A stretch of DNA of 64,000 nucleotides from Corynebacterium sp. p3-SID1145 (GCA_025144245.1 JALXXC010000011.1:20988-84987); one strand, 5' to 3'; shown: positions 37,740 through 47,402, counted from the stretch's first letter. Made by a program: numbers and translations. The notes: generated by a model from the letters alone, not told the origin.

Positions 37740-39002
37740 CTACCCCTTTTCCGGCGTCAGGATGTCTTTGCCCACCCACGGGCGGAGCGCCTCAGGGACG
37801 ACCACGGAGCCGTCCGCGCGCTGGTTGTTCTCCAAGATGGCCACGAGCCAACGCGTGGTTGCGAGCGTGCCGTTGAGCGTCGCTGCGGTCTGGGTCTTGC
37901 CGTCGGCGTCGCGGTAGCGGGTGCCCAGGCGGCGGCCCTGGAAGGTCGTGCAGTTCGACGTGGAAGTCAGCTCGCGGTAGGTGCCCTGGGACGGAACCCA
38001 CGCCTCCGTGTCGTATTTGCGTGCGGCCGACGAGCCGAGGTCACCGGCGGCGACGTCGATAACGCGGTACGGCACCTCCACGGCAGCGAGCATCTCGCGC
38101 TCGAGGCCGAGGAGCTTCTGGTGCATCTCCTCCGCTTCTTCCGGCTTGCAGTAGGCGAACATCTCGAGCTTGTCGAACTGGTGGACGCGCAGGATACCCT
38201 TCGTGTCCTTGCCGTAGGAGCCGGCCTCGCGGCGGAAGCACGAGGACCAACCGGCATACAGCAGCGGACCGTCAGACAGGTCGATGATCTCGTCCTTGTG
38301 GTAGCCGGCCAGCGCCACCTCGGAGGTGCCCACCAGATACATGTCGTCGCGCTCGAGGTAGTAGATCTCCTCGTCGTGCGCGTCGAGGAAGCCGGTGCCC
38401 GCCATGATCTCGGGGCGCACCAGCACCGGCGGAACGACGACTGTGAAGCCGGCCTCGCGCGCCTTCTGTGCCGCTAGCATCAGCATGCCCAGCTGCATCC
38501 AGGCGCCGTCGCCGACGAGGTAGTAGAAGCGTGCGCCGCCGACTTTCGTGCCGCGCTTCATGTCGATAATGCCGAGGGCATCTCCGAGATCCAGGTGGTC
38601 CTTGACCTCGAAATCGAATTCCGGGACCTCACCGACGTGCTCGAGCACGATGAAATCTTCCTCACCGCCGGCCGGGGCACCTTCCACGACATTCGCGATG
38701 CGGTACTGCAGCGTTTCGACGTTCCCTTCCGCCGCCTTCTGCGCTTCCTCCGCTTCCTTGACCTTCTCCTTCAGCTCGTTGGAACCCTCCAGGAGTGCGG
38801 GGCGGTCTTCGGGAGCGGCCTGTCCGATCTTCTTGCCGAAAGCCTTCTGCTCGCCGCGCAGCTCATCCGCTTTCTGGATACTGGCGCGGCGCTCCTCATC
38901 GGCGGCCAGCAGCTGGTCCACCAGCGCCGGGTCTTCGCCACGGGCCTGCTGGGAGGCGCGGACAACATCAGGGTTTTCACGCAGAAACTTCAGATCGATC
39001 AC
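37740..39002 (-). CDS. serS: Seryl-tRNA synthetase
   Basis: The 420-residue class II synthetase has an N-terminal coiled-coil arm (about residues 30-105), class II motif 2 around [21 protein letters not shown], and motif 3 near [17 protein letters not shown], plus [17 protein letters not shown]. It charges tRNA-Ser. I selected GTG 39002, giving the standard family start (M)[11 protein letters not shown]; a TTG at 39011 would add three residues. Position next to the septum-formation protein matches Rv3834c-Rv3835. Confidence 0.96.
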   Translation of the reverse strand: MIDLKFLRENPDVVRASQQARGEDPALVDQLLAADEERRASIQKADELRGEQKAFGKKIGQAAPEDRPALLEGSNELKEKVKEAEEAQKAAEGNVETLQYRIANVVEGAPAGGEEDFIVLEHVGEVPEFDFEVKDHLDLGDALGIIDMKRGTKVGGARFYYLVGDGAWMQLGMLMLAAQKAREAGFTVVVPPVLVRPEIMAGTGFLDAHDEEIYYLERDDMYLVGTSEVALAGYHKDEIIDLSDGPLLYAGWSSCFRREAGSYGKDTKGILRVHQFDKLEMFAYCKPEEAEEMHQKLLGLEREMLAAVEVPYRVIDVAAGDLGSSAARKYDTEAWVPSQGTYRELTSTSNCTTFQGRRLGTRYRDADGKTQTAATLNGTLATTRWLVAILENNQRADGSVVVPEALRPWVGKDILTPEKG

Positions 39003-39050
39003 GGCTACCAACCCTACCCCGTGGGATTAGCTCGTGGCCCCACATAAGGC

Positions 39051-40139
39051 ATGATGGAAGGCATGGCTGCACAGAAATCCTCTCTGAGCACATCCGGCCT
39101 GCGCTCCATCCTGGTGGCCACGCTGGCTGGAGCTCTTAGCGTGGGCACCTACGCCGCCTCGACCGGCTACGCCGTCGACGACCAGGCAGGCGGCACCCCG
39201 GCGAACCCCACCCCGCAGACCGGCGCGACCGCGTCGGAGGAGCCCAACCCCTCCTTCACCACCGCCGATAAAGGCACGTGCCTGACGTGGGATGTCTCCC
39301 CGGATGGCTCTGTCACGGGATTCACGGAGACGGACTGCGCCAACGAGCACCGCTTCGAGGTGACCTCCCGCGAGGACCTGAACACCTACCCCACCGCCGA
39401 GTTCGGCCCGGAGGCGGAGGCACCGAACCCGACCCGCCAGGCGCAGTTGCGCGAGGAGCTGTGCCAAACAGCCTCGATCCGCTACCTCAACGGGCGCTAT
39501 GACCCGGCCGGGCGCTACTCCATCGCCCCGATCCTGCCCCCTGCGGACGCATGGGCGGACGGTGACCGCACAATGCTGTGCGGCCTGCAGGAGACCGACA
39601 CCGACGGAACCCCCATCCTCACCACCGGCCACGCCGCCGAGCAGGACCAGGCCCGCGTCGCCAAGCCGGGCACCTGCGAGGCCACCGACGAAGCGAATAA
39701 CTTGCGCGAAGTCGACTGCGCCGAGCCGCACCACATCGAGGTCACCGACGTCGTCGACCTGGCTCCAGTCTTCGCCGACCGGACCCCGTCGCCGGAAGAC
39801 CAGGACAAGCACCTCGGCGCCGTGTGCGCCAAGGCCGCCGAGAATTACCTGGGCAACGAGGAGAACTTGTACCAGTCCACCCTGCAGGTCTACTGGGGCA
39901 CGATCTCCACTCAGGCCTGGGACGGCGGCAGCCGTTCCGTCAACTGCGGCCTAGTTTCCCCGAAGGACGGCAAATTCGCCTCCATCACCGGGTCGGCCAA
40001 GGACGGCCGCGAAGCGCTCAAGGTCGACGGCCAGACCCCGAAGGCCCCGCCGGAGCGCCGCCCGCTGCGCGAGGACCAGAAGCGCCAGCAAGAAGCGCAG
40101 AACGCAGGCGGTAACCCCAGCCCGGCAGCCCAGCCATGA
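39051..40139 (+). CDS. Septum-formation family envelope protein (Rv3835-like)
   Basis: The 362-residue protein has one N-terminal membrane segment (about residues 17-37) and an extracytoplasmic region with two related units. Each contains a GTCLTWD- or GTCEATD-type start, a DCAxPHxxEV motif (CANEHRFEV; CAEPHHIEV) and a paired later cysteine (LCQTA and TMLCGL; VCAKA and VNCGL), as in the Septum_form domain. The C-terminal tail is Pro/Arg/Gln-rich. The function is unknown. The protein is divergent from serS and overlaps the next gene (ATGA). The exact start is uncertain, since ATG 39051, 39054 and 39063 are all in frame and none has a well-spaced ribosome site. Confidence 0.75.
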   Translation: MMEGMAAQKSSLSTSGLRSILVATLAGALSVGTYAASTGYAVDDQAGGTPANPTPQTGATASEEPNPSFTTADKGTCLTWDVSPDGSVTGFTETDCANEHRFEVTSREDLNTYPTAEFGPEAEAPNPTRQAQLREELCQTASIRYLNGRYDPAGRYSIAPILPPADAWADGDRTMLCGLQETDTDGTPILTTGHAAEQDQARVAKPGTCEATDEANNLREVDCAEPHHIEVTDVVDLAPVFADRTPSPEDQDKHLGAVCAKAAENYLGNEENLYQSTLQVYWGTISTQAWDGGSRSVNCGLVSPKDGKFASITGSAKDGREALKVDGQTPKAPPERRPLREDQKRQQEAQNAGGNPSPAAQP

Positions 40140-40486
40140 TGGAGCCGGTCAGCGACGAGGTCTTCGAGGGAATGATCAACGACGCCCTCGACGACATCCC
40201 CGAGGATGTCGCCCGCCACATGACCAACATGGTCGTGCTTGCCCGCCCCCACAACGAGGACAACCCCGAACTCCTCGGCCTCTTCGAGGGTGTGCCGCTG
40301 ACGGAACAGCACTCCAACCACACCGGGTTCCTGCCCGACGCGGTGTTCATCTACAAAGACGCCCTCGAGAACATGTGCGCCGACGTGGACGAACTACGCC
40401 ACGAGGTGAAAGTGACCGTCTTCCACGAGGTCGGCCACTATTTCGGACTCGAGGAGCACGAGCTTCACCACCTGGGCTGGGGCTAG
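40136..40486 (+). CDS. Zincin-like metallopeptidase (DUF1025, Rv3836-like)
   Basis: The 116-residue protein ends with a zinc-protease signature FHEVGHYFGLEEHEL, where the two histidines and Glu of HExxH are intact and a further Glu/His group follows. This compact form without signal peptide is typical of the DUF1025 minimal zincins. No substrate is known. Its ATG overlaps the stop of the septum-formation gene, and its own stop overlaps the convergent phosphatase gene by 4 bases. Confidence 0.85.
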   Translation: MMEPVSDEVFEGMINDALDDIPEDVARHMTNMVVLARPHNEDNPELLGLFEGVPLTEQHSNHTGFLPDAVFIYKDALENMCADVDELRHEVKVTVFHEVGHYFGLEEHELHHLGWG

Positions 40487-41121
40487 CCCGACGCTCCCGG
40501 CAGCGGGTACTCCGCCCAGCGGACCACGCGCCACCGTCCGAAATCCGCGGCGGGGTCGCCCGTCGGGCCCGCGGTGGGATCGACCACCACGTACTGGCAG
40601 TTGGGCAGGTAGCTCGCCTCGGCGAAGTCCGGGTCGATCTCGCAGGCATTCGCGGCGAACGCGCGGATCGCCCCGCCGTGGGACACCGCAACGGTGGTCC
40701 CCTCCTGCGCGGCGTACGGGAGGAGTCCGCCCTTGTAGCGGGAGAGGAAGATGTCGAGGGTGTCGCCGCCGTCGATAAGCGCCTCAAGCTGGCGGCGGTA
40801 GAAACCGCGGAACGCTCCCAGGTACGCCTCGTGCGCTTCGCGCGAATTGTGCATCTCCCAACGGCCAGCGTGGACTTCATGAATGCCATCCACGGCGGGA
40901 ATGTCGCTGAACCGCTCGCCGAAACCGATCTGGGCCGTCTGCTTCGCGCGCGTTGCACGCGAGGAGATCACGCGGTCGACCTCGTAGCTGTCCAGGATCT
41001 CCGCGCCCGCGCTCTTCGCCTGCTCACGCCCCAATTCTGTGAGCTCGGCGCCGGGGAGGACGGTGTCCAGCTTGTGGTCCACGTTCGAGGTGGTCTGGCC
41101 GTGACGCAGCAAGATCAGCAT
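40483..41121 (-). CDS. Histidine phosphatase (phosphoglycerate-mutase-like)
   Basis: The 212-residue protein begins with the phosphohistidine motif ILLRHGQTTSN and has a second catalytic group with VISSRATRAKQTAQ, HEVHAGRWEMH and VAVSHGGAIRAF, so both active-site histidines are present. It probably dephosphorylates a small metabolite; the substrate cannot be named. The ATG at 41121 has GGAAGGAA 6 bases upstream. It overlaps the end of pheA by 7 bases, so the two are co-translated, the same order as Rv3838c-Rv3837c. Confidence 0.9.
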   Translation of the reverse strand: MLILLRHGQTTSNVDHKLDTVLPGAELTELGREQAKSAGAEILDSYEVDRVISSRATRAKQTAQIGFGERFSDIPAVDGIHEVHAGRWEMHNSREAHEAYLGAFRGFYRRQLEALIDGGDTLDIFLSRYKGGLLPYAAQEGTTVAVSHGGAIRAFAANACEIDPDFAEASYLPNCQYVVVDPTAGPTGDPAADFGRWRVVRWAEYPLPGASG

Positions 41122-42041
41122 GATGTTCCTTCCCGGGCCGCGCGGACCCACTGTTCAGCCTGGTCGATACGATCCGGATCGACCATATGCTCCTCGCCCC
41201 CGCCGCCGAACCGCGGCCACGAACCGAGGAACGCGATGGTGGTGGTGCGCAGCCAGAGGGAGCGCAGCGCCTCCGCGACCGGCACGTCGTCGATGTGCCC
41301 GACTAGATCCACGTAGAAGTTGTACGTGTTCGCCTTCTCGCGTGTCGGGCGCGACTCGATGCGGGTGAGATCCACTCCGCGGTAAGCGAATTCCTGCAGC
41401 GCACCCACCAGTGTCCCAGGCTCGTTGGGCAATTGGAAAACCACCGAGGTGCGGTCGTTGCCGGTGCGCTGTGTGGGCACGCCGGCGCGTCCGGCGAGCA
41501 CGAACCGGGTGCGCGCCTCACTCATATCCGCGATCCCCTCCGCATGCACGTCGAGCCCGAACAGGTCCGCGGCCCGGCGCGGGGCGGCCGCGACATCGGC
41601 CTCCCCGTCGGCGACAGCTTTCGCTGCGGCGGCATTCGAGGAGGCCGCCGCGAACGGCACTCCGGGCAAGTTGTCTTCCAGCCACTGGCGGACTTGGCGG
41701 TGGGCGACCGGATGCGTCGAAAAGCGGGTAGCTTCACGCAGCTGGAAACCGGGACGGGTCATGATGGCGAAGCTGATGGGTAACTCCACCTCGCGGTAGA
41801 TCATCATCCCGCCGCCCTCAACGAACGCGTCGGACGTGCTGGTCACCGCGCCGTCCACGGAATTCTCGATCGCCACAACGGCGAACTGCGCACGGCCGTC
41901 ACGCACCGCGTTCAACGCGGCGGACGGCGACTCAACGGGCAACGGCGTGATCTCGCCCGGAATGTGGTCGCGGAACAGCCACAAGGCTTCCTCAGTGAAA
42001 GTCCCGGCAGGCCCCAGGTAGGCAACGCTCGTCGTGCTCAT
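41115..42041 (-). CDS. pheA: Prephenate dehydratase
   Basis: The 308-residue enzyme starts YLGPAGTFTEEALW and contains the dehydratase signatures NSVDGAVTSTSDAF and STHPVAHRQVRQWL, followed by an ACT regulatory domain with NEPGTLVGALQEFAYRGVDLTRIESRP (shown here in parts: NEPGTL, ESRPTR). It converts prephenate to phenylpyruvate for phenylalanine synthesis, with feedback control by phenylalanine through the ACT domain. The frame stays open upstream to 42254, but ATG 42041 with GGGAG close upstream matches the family start. Confidence 0.95.
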   Translation of the reverse strand: MSTTSVAYLGPAGTFTEEALWLFRDHIPGEITPLPVESPSAALNAVRDGRAQFAVVAIENSVDGAVTSTSDAFVEGGGMMIYREVELPISFAIMTRPGFQLREATRFSTHPVAHRQVRQWLEDNLPGVPFAAASSNAAAAKAVADGEADVAAAPRRAADLFGLDVHAEGIADMSEARTRFVLAGRAGVPTQRTGNDRTSVVFQLPNEPGTLVGALQEFAYRGVDLTRIESRPTREKANTYNFYVDLVGHIDDVPVAEALRSLWLRTTTIAFLGSWPRFGGGGEEHMVDPDRIDQAEQWVRAAREGTSC

Positions 42042-42065
42042 GCTCTCCCAGCCTACAGTTGACCC

Positions 42066-42776
42066 ATGACCATCGACCGGCGCCGCCTCACACTCGAGGT
42101 TCTCCTTGTCCTCGCCGTCACTTTTGGCATGTCCGGCGTGCGCGCGGCGCTCAAGCTTATCGACGCCGCCCTGTCCCCCACCCCGCTCAACCAACAGCGC
42201 ACAGTGCTTAACGACGCCACGTCGTCCCTTTCCTGGCTCGACGCCGCATTGCAACTCGCCTCAGCCGCGACCCTGCTGGCCTGGGGCGGCCTGGCCCTGT
42301 ACCTGCTCGGCGCGCATCTGCCCTGGCCCCGCTGGCGCGACTGGGTATGGGGTGCCGGGTTGGCGGCGCTGATCGGCATTCCCGGCCTCGTCCTCTACGT
42401 GATGTCCCTGCAGATGGGGTGGACCAAAGAGGTCGTACCCGCGACCGACGCCGCCAAGGTGCCCCTGCTGCTTCTCTGGTCCGCCGCGAACGCCTTCGCC
42501 GAGGAGACCGTCGTGGTCATGTGGCTTCTCACACGCCTCAAGCAGCTGCGGGTTCCTGTGTGGGGCGCGATCGCCGCCTCCGCCGTCCTGCGCGGCACCT
42601 ACCACCTTTACCAGGGCTTTTCTGCCGGTGCGGGGAATATCGCCATGGGTGTTATCTTCGCCTTCTACTTCCACCGCACCGGGAAAGTCTGGCCGCTCAT
42701 CCTGGCCCACTTCCTCATTGACGCGGTGGCCTACCTCGGTTACCTGTTCCTCGACGTGAGTTGGCTCGGGCTGTGA
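42066..42776 (+). CDS. CPBP-family intramembrane protease
   Basis: The 236-residue membrane protein has about six to seven helices and the Abi/CPBP motifs: AEETVVVMWLLTRL (motif 1, EE pair and later Arg), RGTYHLYQG (motif 2, His) and HFLIDAVAY (motif 3, His and Asp). Such proteins are glutamic-type intramembrane endopeptidases related to CAAX proteases; substrates are unknown. It starts 24 bases from pheA in the divergent direction, so the two share a very short promoter space. It carries one copy of the GCTTATCGACG motif. Confidence 0.88.
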   Translation: MTIDRRRLTLEVLLVLAVTFGMSGVRAALKLIDAALSPTPLNQQRTVLNDATSSLSWLDAALQLASAATLLAWGGLALYLLGAHLPWPRWRDWVWGAGLAALIGIPGLVLYVMSLQMGWTKEVVPATDAAKVPLLLLWSAANAFAEETVVVMWLLTRLKQLRVPVWGAIAASAVLRGTYHLYQGFSAGAGNIAMGVIFAFYFHRTGKVWPLILAHFLIDAVAYLGYLFLDVSWLGL

Positions 42777-42934
42777 ACGGGTCTCCTGCCCCGCGGGTGT
42801 CGCGCGGCTGCCCCTCTACAGTGCGGTGCGGTCACAGTACTGTCCGCCTTCGCCCCGCCCACCACAGACCATAGCCACATATGTTGCACATGTTAATGCT
42901 GTGGCGTGTGGGATCGGCGTTTAAGATGATTTCC
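42777..42934 (+). promoter_or_regulatory. Promoter region of the LCP-protein gene, probably leaderless
   Basis: TAAGAT at 42923-42928 lies 6 to 7 bases before the ATG at 42935. This TANNNT element at that spacing, without a ribosome site, is typical of leaderless transcripts in corynebacteria and mycobacteria. Further upstream the gap is GC-rich with no other gene. Confidence 0.45.
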
Positions 42935-44260
42935 ATGTCGCACACCCCGCACTCCAACGACCCCCGGGACAACCCCGGGGATTTCCTCGTAGGCAAGGAC
43001 GGGAAACCCCTGATCGACAGGTACGGGCGCCCGATCCGGAAGCGCTCGGCAAACCAGCCAGCCCCGAGCCCCCGGCGAGAGACTGAGCGGCCCGTCAGGG
43101 AATCTGGGCGGGGGCCTGTTCGGGAACCCGTCAGGGAGACGGTACGCCCGCGCCAGCAGATGCCTCGGGAGACCAGGTACGAAGCGCCACGGCGTGAGGC
43201 TCAACGCTACGAGCAGCGCCGGACTCCGCTGGCTGACAGGGGAAACGGGGTGCGCCGTGAGGCGCCGCGGCGGGAACGCTGGGAACCGCAGCTGGAACTC
43301 TCGCCCGAGCGGCGCGTGCGCCCTGCACGCCGAGAAACTCCTCGGCGCCCCCGGCCGCGCATTCCGCGCCCCCGCGCCGGCTGCATCCCGACACTGCTGT
43401 CGCTGCTCATCGTCTTCGTGGTCGTCGGCACGCTCTTCGCCGATGCGCGTTTGACCCGGGTGGATGCGTTCCCGGACAACCCGATCGGGAACACCTCCGG
43501 CACGAACTGGCTGATCGTCGGCTCCGACTCGCGCGAGGGACTCACCGAGAAGGACGTCGAGCGCCTGGGCACCGGCGGCGACATAGGCACTGGCCGCACC
43601 GACACGATCATGCTCATGCACATTCCCAACGGCGGGAAGGCGACGCTGCTGTCCATCCCGCGCGACTCCTATGTGGAGATTCCCGGCTACGGCATGGACA
43701 AGATCAACGCCGCCTTCGCCTTCGGCGGACCCAAGCTGCTTGCGGAGACCGTGGAAAATGCCACGCACCTCCACATCGACCACTACGCCGAGGTGGGGAT
43801 GGGCGGACTCGCCAAGATCACGGACGCGGTGGGCGGGGTGCAACTGTGCCCGACCGAGCCCATCGACGACCCGCTAGCCAACCTCAATATCCAGGCGGGC
43901 TGCCAGAAAATGGACGGTCCGACGGCGCTCGGCTACGTGCGCACCCGCGCCACCGCCATGGGCGACCTCGACCGTGTGCAGCGCCAGCGCGAATTCGTCG
44001 GCGCGCTGATGAAGAAAGCCCTGTCGCCGTCCGTGCTGCTCAATCCGTTCCGCCTCATTCCCCTGGTGATGCGCGGCAGCAGCATGTTCATCGTGGGTGA
44101 GGGTGACCACGTGTGGCACCTGGCACGCATGGCATTCGCGCTGCGCGGCGGGGTCAACACGGAAACGGTGCCCATCGGCGACTTCATCGACACAGAGGTC
44201 GGCAGTGTGCTCGTGTGGGATGATGCGGCCGCGGAGCAGCTCTTCGCGGGGATGCGCTAG
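42935..44260 (+). CDS. lcpB: LytR-CpsA-Psr (LCP) family protein, cell-wall polymer ligase
   Basis: The 441-residue protein has a long Arg/Pro-rich cytoplasmic N-terminus (residues 1-145) with repeated REPVRE/RRE units, one membrane helix (about 148-168) and an extracellular LCP domain. The domain shows LIVGSDSREGL, RTDTIMLMHIP, LLSIPRDSYVEIP, KINAAFAFGG and GYVRTRATAMGDLDRVQRQRE, containing the conserved Arg and Asp residues that bind polyprenyl pyrophosphate lipids. In mycolate bacteria LCP proteins ligate arabinogalactan to peptidoglycan. The position downstream of pheA matches LcpB of C. glutamicum. An in-frame ATG at 42926 is an alternative start. Confidence 0.88.
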   Translation: MSHTPHSNDPRDNPGDFLVGKDGKPLIDRYGRPIRKRSANQPAPSPRRETERPVRESGRGPVREPVRETVRPRQQMPRETRYEAPRREAQRYEQRRTPLADRGNGVRREAPRRERWEPQLELSPERRVRPARRETPRRPRPRIPRPRAGCIPTLLSLLIVFVVVGTLFADARLTRVDAFPDNPIGNTSGTNWLIVGSDSREGLTEKDVERLGTGGDIGTGRTDTIMLMHIPNGGKATLLSIPRDSYVEIPGYGMDKINAAFAFGGPKLLAETVENATHLHIDHYAEVGMGGLAKITDAVGGVQLCPTEPIDDPLANLNIQAGCQKMDGPTALGYVRTRATAMGDLDRVQRQREFVGALMKKALSPSVLLNPFRLIPLVMRGSSMFIVGEGDHVWHLARMAFALRGGVNTETVPIGDFIDTEVGSVLVWDDAAAEQLFAGMR

Positions 44261-44280
44261 CTGCTTTCCCGGCCGCCCCG

Positions 44281-45672
44281 CTAGTTGCGCGAGGTTTCAA
44301 TCCCGAGCTCCGGCTCTGGGAGCTTGTGCCGGCCGGTGATGAAGTACAGCGCCACAGTGATCACGCTGAACGCGAGGCCGACGACGAAGGCGACGCGGAA
44401 GTCCGGCAACCACACCATGATGCCGAAGGTGAAGAGGATGAAGGCGATCGCGAAGTACTGGCCGTACGGGTACAGCGGAGTCTTGTAGTCGAGGGCTGCC
44501 ACCTCCTCCGGCGTCATCTGGCGGCGCGAGGCGAGGTGCGCCAGCAGGATCATCAGCCACACGAAAATCGTGGCGAAGGTGGCCAGGGAAGCAATGGTGT
44601 CGAAGATGCGGTCCGGAACGAGCGTGTTGGCGACAACGCCGACCACGAGAACCAGCAGCAAAATCACCGTGGTCATGACCGGCACGTCGCGGATGGTGCG
44701 GGCCATCACGCGCGGTGCGTAGTTCTGTTTGGCCAAGCCGGTGAGCACGCGGCCCGCACCGAAGAGGTCCGCGTTGATGGCGGACAACGCGGCGGTGATG
44801 ACCACGAAGTTCAGTAGACCAGCGGCCCAGTTGACGCCCAGGGTGGAGAAGATCTGCACGAAGGGCGACTCATCGCCGGTGATGGTGCGCCACGGATTGA
44901 TCATCAAGATGACCAGGATGGACAGCACGTAGAACAGCAGGATACGCACAGGGACGGTGTTGACCGCCTTCGGCACAGCCGCTTTCGGGTCGGATGCCTC
45001 GCTGCCCGCCACACCGATGATCTCCGTGCCACCGAATGCGAAGAGCACGAGGATGAAGGAAGCGACCATGCCGGTGAGGCCGTTGGGGAAGAACCCGCCG
45101 TCGTTGACGAGGTTGACCGGGCCCGTGGTCTCCGCCGTGGACAGGCCGAAGACTAAAACGGCGGCACCAGCGAGAATCATGGCGATGACCGCGCCGACTT
45201 TGACCACTGTGAACCAGAATTCCAGCTCGCCGAAGGCCTTCGCACTGGCCACATTGGCGGCGCCGACGACGAGCAAGGCCGCGACGATCCACACCCACCG
45301 TGAGACATCGGGAAACCAAAATCCCATGTAAATGCCAATTGCCGTGAGGTCCGCCAACGCCACGATCACCATTTCGAAGGCGAACATCCAACCGGTCAAG
45401 TATCCGGCGGCGCCGCCCAGGTAAGCGCGGGTGTATTCGGCGAAAGAGCCGGTGACTGGGTGGTGCACCGACATCTCGCCGAGGGCACGGAGGAGGAAGT
45501 ACACCACCGCGCCGCCGAGGAGGTAGACCAGCAGGACTGACGGTCCCGCCGCCTGGATCGCCCCGGCGGAGCCGTAGAACAGGCCGGTGCCGATCGCGGA
45601 TCCGAGTGCGATGAAATTGAGGTGGCGCGTGCTCAATCCACTACGCCCACTACGTGCCGTCCCAGATGCCAT
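44281..45672 (-). CDS. Amino acid permease, APC superfamily (AAT family)
   Basis: The 463-residue transporter has 12 predicted helices. The N-terminus reads RHLNFIALGSAIGTGLFYGS with the GSAIGTG substrate loop, then GEMSVHHPVTGSFAEYTRAY and FGGTEIIGVAGSEASDP, all characteristic of the AAT group (proline, D-alanine/glycine/serine, aromatic or histidine permeases). The exact substrate cannot be decided. It follows lcpB convergently with a 20-base gap and is followed on its own strand side by the DUF5926 gene 14 bases upstream, so these may be co-transcribed. Confidence 0.88.
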   Translation of the reverse strand: MASGTARSGRSGLSTRHLNFIALGSAIGTGLFYGSAGAIQAAGPSVLLVYLLGGAVVYFLLRALGEMSVHHPVTGSFAEYTRAYLGGAAGYLTGWMFAFEMVIVALADLTAIGIYMGFWFPDVSRWVWIVAALLVVGAANVASAKAFGELEFWFTVVKVGAVIAMILAGAAVLVFGLSTAETTGPVNLVNDGGFFPNGLTGMVASFILVLFAFGGTEIIGVAGSEASDPKAAVPKAVNTVPVRILLFYVLSILVILMINPWRTITGDESPFVQIFSTLGVNWAAGLLNFVVITAALSAINADLFGAGRVLTGLAKQNYAPRVMARTIRDVPVMTTVILLLVLVVGVVANTLVPDRIFDTIASLATFATIFVWLMILLAHLASRRQMTPEEVAALDYKTPLYPYGQYFAIAFILFTFGIMVWLPDFRVAFVVGLAFSVITVALYFITGRHKLPEPELGIETSRN

Positions 45673-45686
45673 GACCCCACCGCAGC

Positions 45687-46598
45687 CTAAATGGTGACCT
45701 GGCGCGACTTGATGTTCTCCAGCTGCTTACGTTCATCAGCGTTGAGCTGGGCATCGTTGTCGTACTCAGCGGCGATAGCCTCGTCGACCTTCTTGAGGGC
45801 GTCGCCGTAGGAGTCGGCGGCGACGGCCGGGTCGAGGTCGAAGACCGGGACGAGCAGACCGTGGGTGCGGAAAGCGCCGGCGAATTTGGTGTTCTCTCCG
45901 AGGTTGAGCTCACCGCGGGCGGCGATGCGGGCGAGGGCGTCGAGCATCTTGCGCTCGTCGTCCTCCGGGCGGATCCAGCGAATGTGGGCCTTGCCGCCGC
46001 CGGGGTTGACCCACCAGATGGAGCCCGGCAGGTCGGCATCGACCTCGACGGACGGGATCACCGCGCCGTTCGCGCGTGCCAGCGCCTGCTGGACCTGCGG
46101 GTTGGAGACTGCGGACTCGGTGAACCACCAGTTGAAGTCGTCGTGGGTGGTGATGTCCAGCTCAGCGGACTCGCTGATCAGGGTGTTCAGCTCGGGCTGG
46201 GAGCCGTCGGCGGCGGTGGAGTTCAGCGTCGCGCCCGGTTCGGCCTCGAGCACCCAGCTCAGGGCGTAAGCGAGGTCGCGGTTCGGGTTCTGGGAGTGGG
46301 ACTGGACTTGCAGAGCGACGAAGCGCTCGCCGCCGTCCTCCTCCGGACGGCGCAGGGCGGCTCCCGCACCAGGCAGAACGGTGACGATATTCACCGGGGT
46401 GCCCTTGACATCCACCTTCGCGACGGCGGAGGGAACGAACTCCTGGAGCGCGACCAAATCGGTCTCAGCCTTCAGGCCCTTGTACGGGCGCGGGTCTTTC
46501 TGCAGTGCTTCGCGCTCGGCGGCACGGGCAGCCAGCTTCGCCTGGCGGCGGCTCATGCCCTCGGGCAGGTCTTCCTTCTTGCGGTTCTTCTTGGCCAT
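45687..46598 (-). CDS. DUF5926 family protein
   Basis: The 303-residue cytosolic protein has a Lys/Arg-rich N-terminus (MAKKNRKKEDLPEGMSRRQ) and a conserved core with LVALQEFVPSAVA, NIVTVLPGAGAAL and RDLAYALSWVLEAEPG, which I recognise as the actinobacterial DUF5926 pattern. No function is known; the basic start resembles proteins that touch nucleic acid or ribosomes, but that is a guess. ATG 46598 lies 7 bases after TAGATT and has no ribosome site, again pointing to a leaderless message. An ATG at 46607 is in frame. Confidence 0.72.
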   Translation of the reverse strand: MAKKNRKKEDLPEGMSRRQAKLAARAAEREALQKDPRPYKGLKAETDLVALQEFVPSAVAKVDVKGTPVNIVTVLPGAGAALRRPEEDGGERFVALQVQSHSQNPNRDLAYALSWVLEAEPGATLNSTAADGSQPELNTLISESAELDITTHDDFNWWFTESAVSNPQVQQALARANGAVIPSVEVDADLPGSIWWVNPGGGKAHIRWIRPEDDERKMLDALARIAARGELNLGENTKFAGAFRTHGLLVPVFDLDPAVAADSYGDALKKVDEAIAAEYDNDAQLNADERKQLENIKSRQVTI

Positions 46599-46622
46599 GC
46601 CGACCAATCTACCGTGGTCAGA

Positions 46623-47402
46623 TCAGTTCACAGTGCCTGGGGTGCGGAATGTCTCCACCGCGAGGTGCGGGTTGTCGGTGGCGAAGACATCCACGCCCTT
46701 GTCCCGGCACCAGCGCATGTGCTCGGGCTCGTTGACTGTCCACGTGTACGTCTTCAACCCGCGGTAGCCGAGCAGCTTCGGCATGCCGCGCAGGTGCGCG
46801 AGAGCCGGGCCGACACCGTATGGGCGGGAGAACATCGTGCTCGTCGGGTTCCATTTCTTCTCGCGCAAACGAAACAGGTAGAAAGTCTCCAGTTCCGGGA
46901 CGACGTGGGTGAAAAAGCGCATCGCGGAGTGGGAGAAAGAGATGAGGTGGACGCGGGGATCCTCCTTCATCCCGCGGTACCAGAGGGTGCGCACTGTCTG
47001 CTCGTCCACTTCGGGGCCGAAGCGGGTGGGGTGCTTCGTTTCGATGTAGATGTGCTTGTCGGGGTAGTCCTGCATGAGGTCCAGAAGTTCGTCGAGAAGC
47101 AGGAGCTGCTGCGGGTCGTCCTCGGTGCCGTAATTGAATTGGCGCAGGTCCGCGAAGTCCATCTTGGCGATGCGGCCGGCGCCATCGGAAGTGCGGTTGA
47201 TCAGTGCGTCGTGGTGGACGACGAGACGGCCGTCGCGGGTGAGGCGCACATCGCACTCGATCCCGTGCACGCCGTCCATCTTCAGCGCCTCGTCGAATGC
47301 GCGGAGCGTGGATTCCGGGTGGAGCCCCGACGCGCCACGATGGGCGACGATGAGCGGGTGGGTGCCGGGTACCGAAACCTGGGCGGAGGTGGCGATGGTC
47401 AT
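46623..47402 (-). CDS. glpQ1: Glycerophosphodiester phosphodiesterase
   Basis: The 259-residue protein has the GDPD motifs VAHRGASGLHPEST (residue 20), GIECDVRLTRDGRLVVHHD with the metal-binding Glu and Asp, and KHIYIETKHPTRFG. It hydrolyses glycerophosphodiesters to glycerol-3-phosphate and an alcohol. No signal peptide is present, so it acts in the cytosol. The gene sits at the glpQ1 position between pheA and sodA as in M. tuberculosis, and in C. glutamicum its counterpart responds to phosphate starvation. Confidence 0.92.
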   Translation of the reverse strand: MTIATSAQVSVPGTHPLIVAHRGASGLHPESTLRAFDEALKMDGVHGIECDVRLTRDGRLVVHHDALINRTSDGAGRIAKMDFADLRQFNYGTEDDPQQLLLLDELLDLMQDYPDKHIYIETKHPTRFGPEVDEQTVRTLWYRGMKEDPRVHLISFSHSAMRFFTHVVPELETFYLFRLREKKWNPTSTMFSRPYGVGPALAHLRGMPKLLGYRGLKTYTWTVNEPEHMRWCRDKGVDVFATDNPHLAVETFRTPGTVN

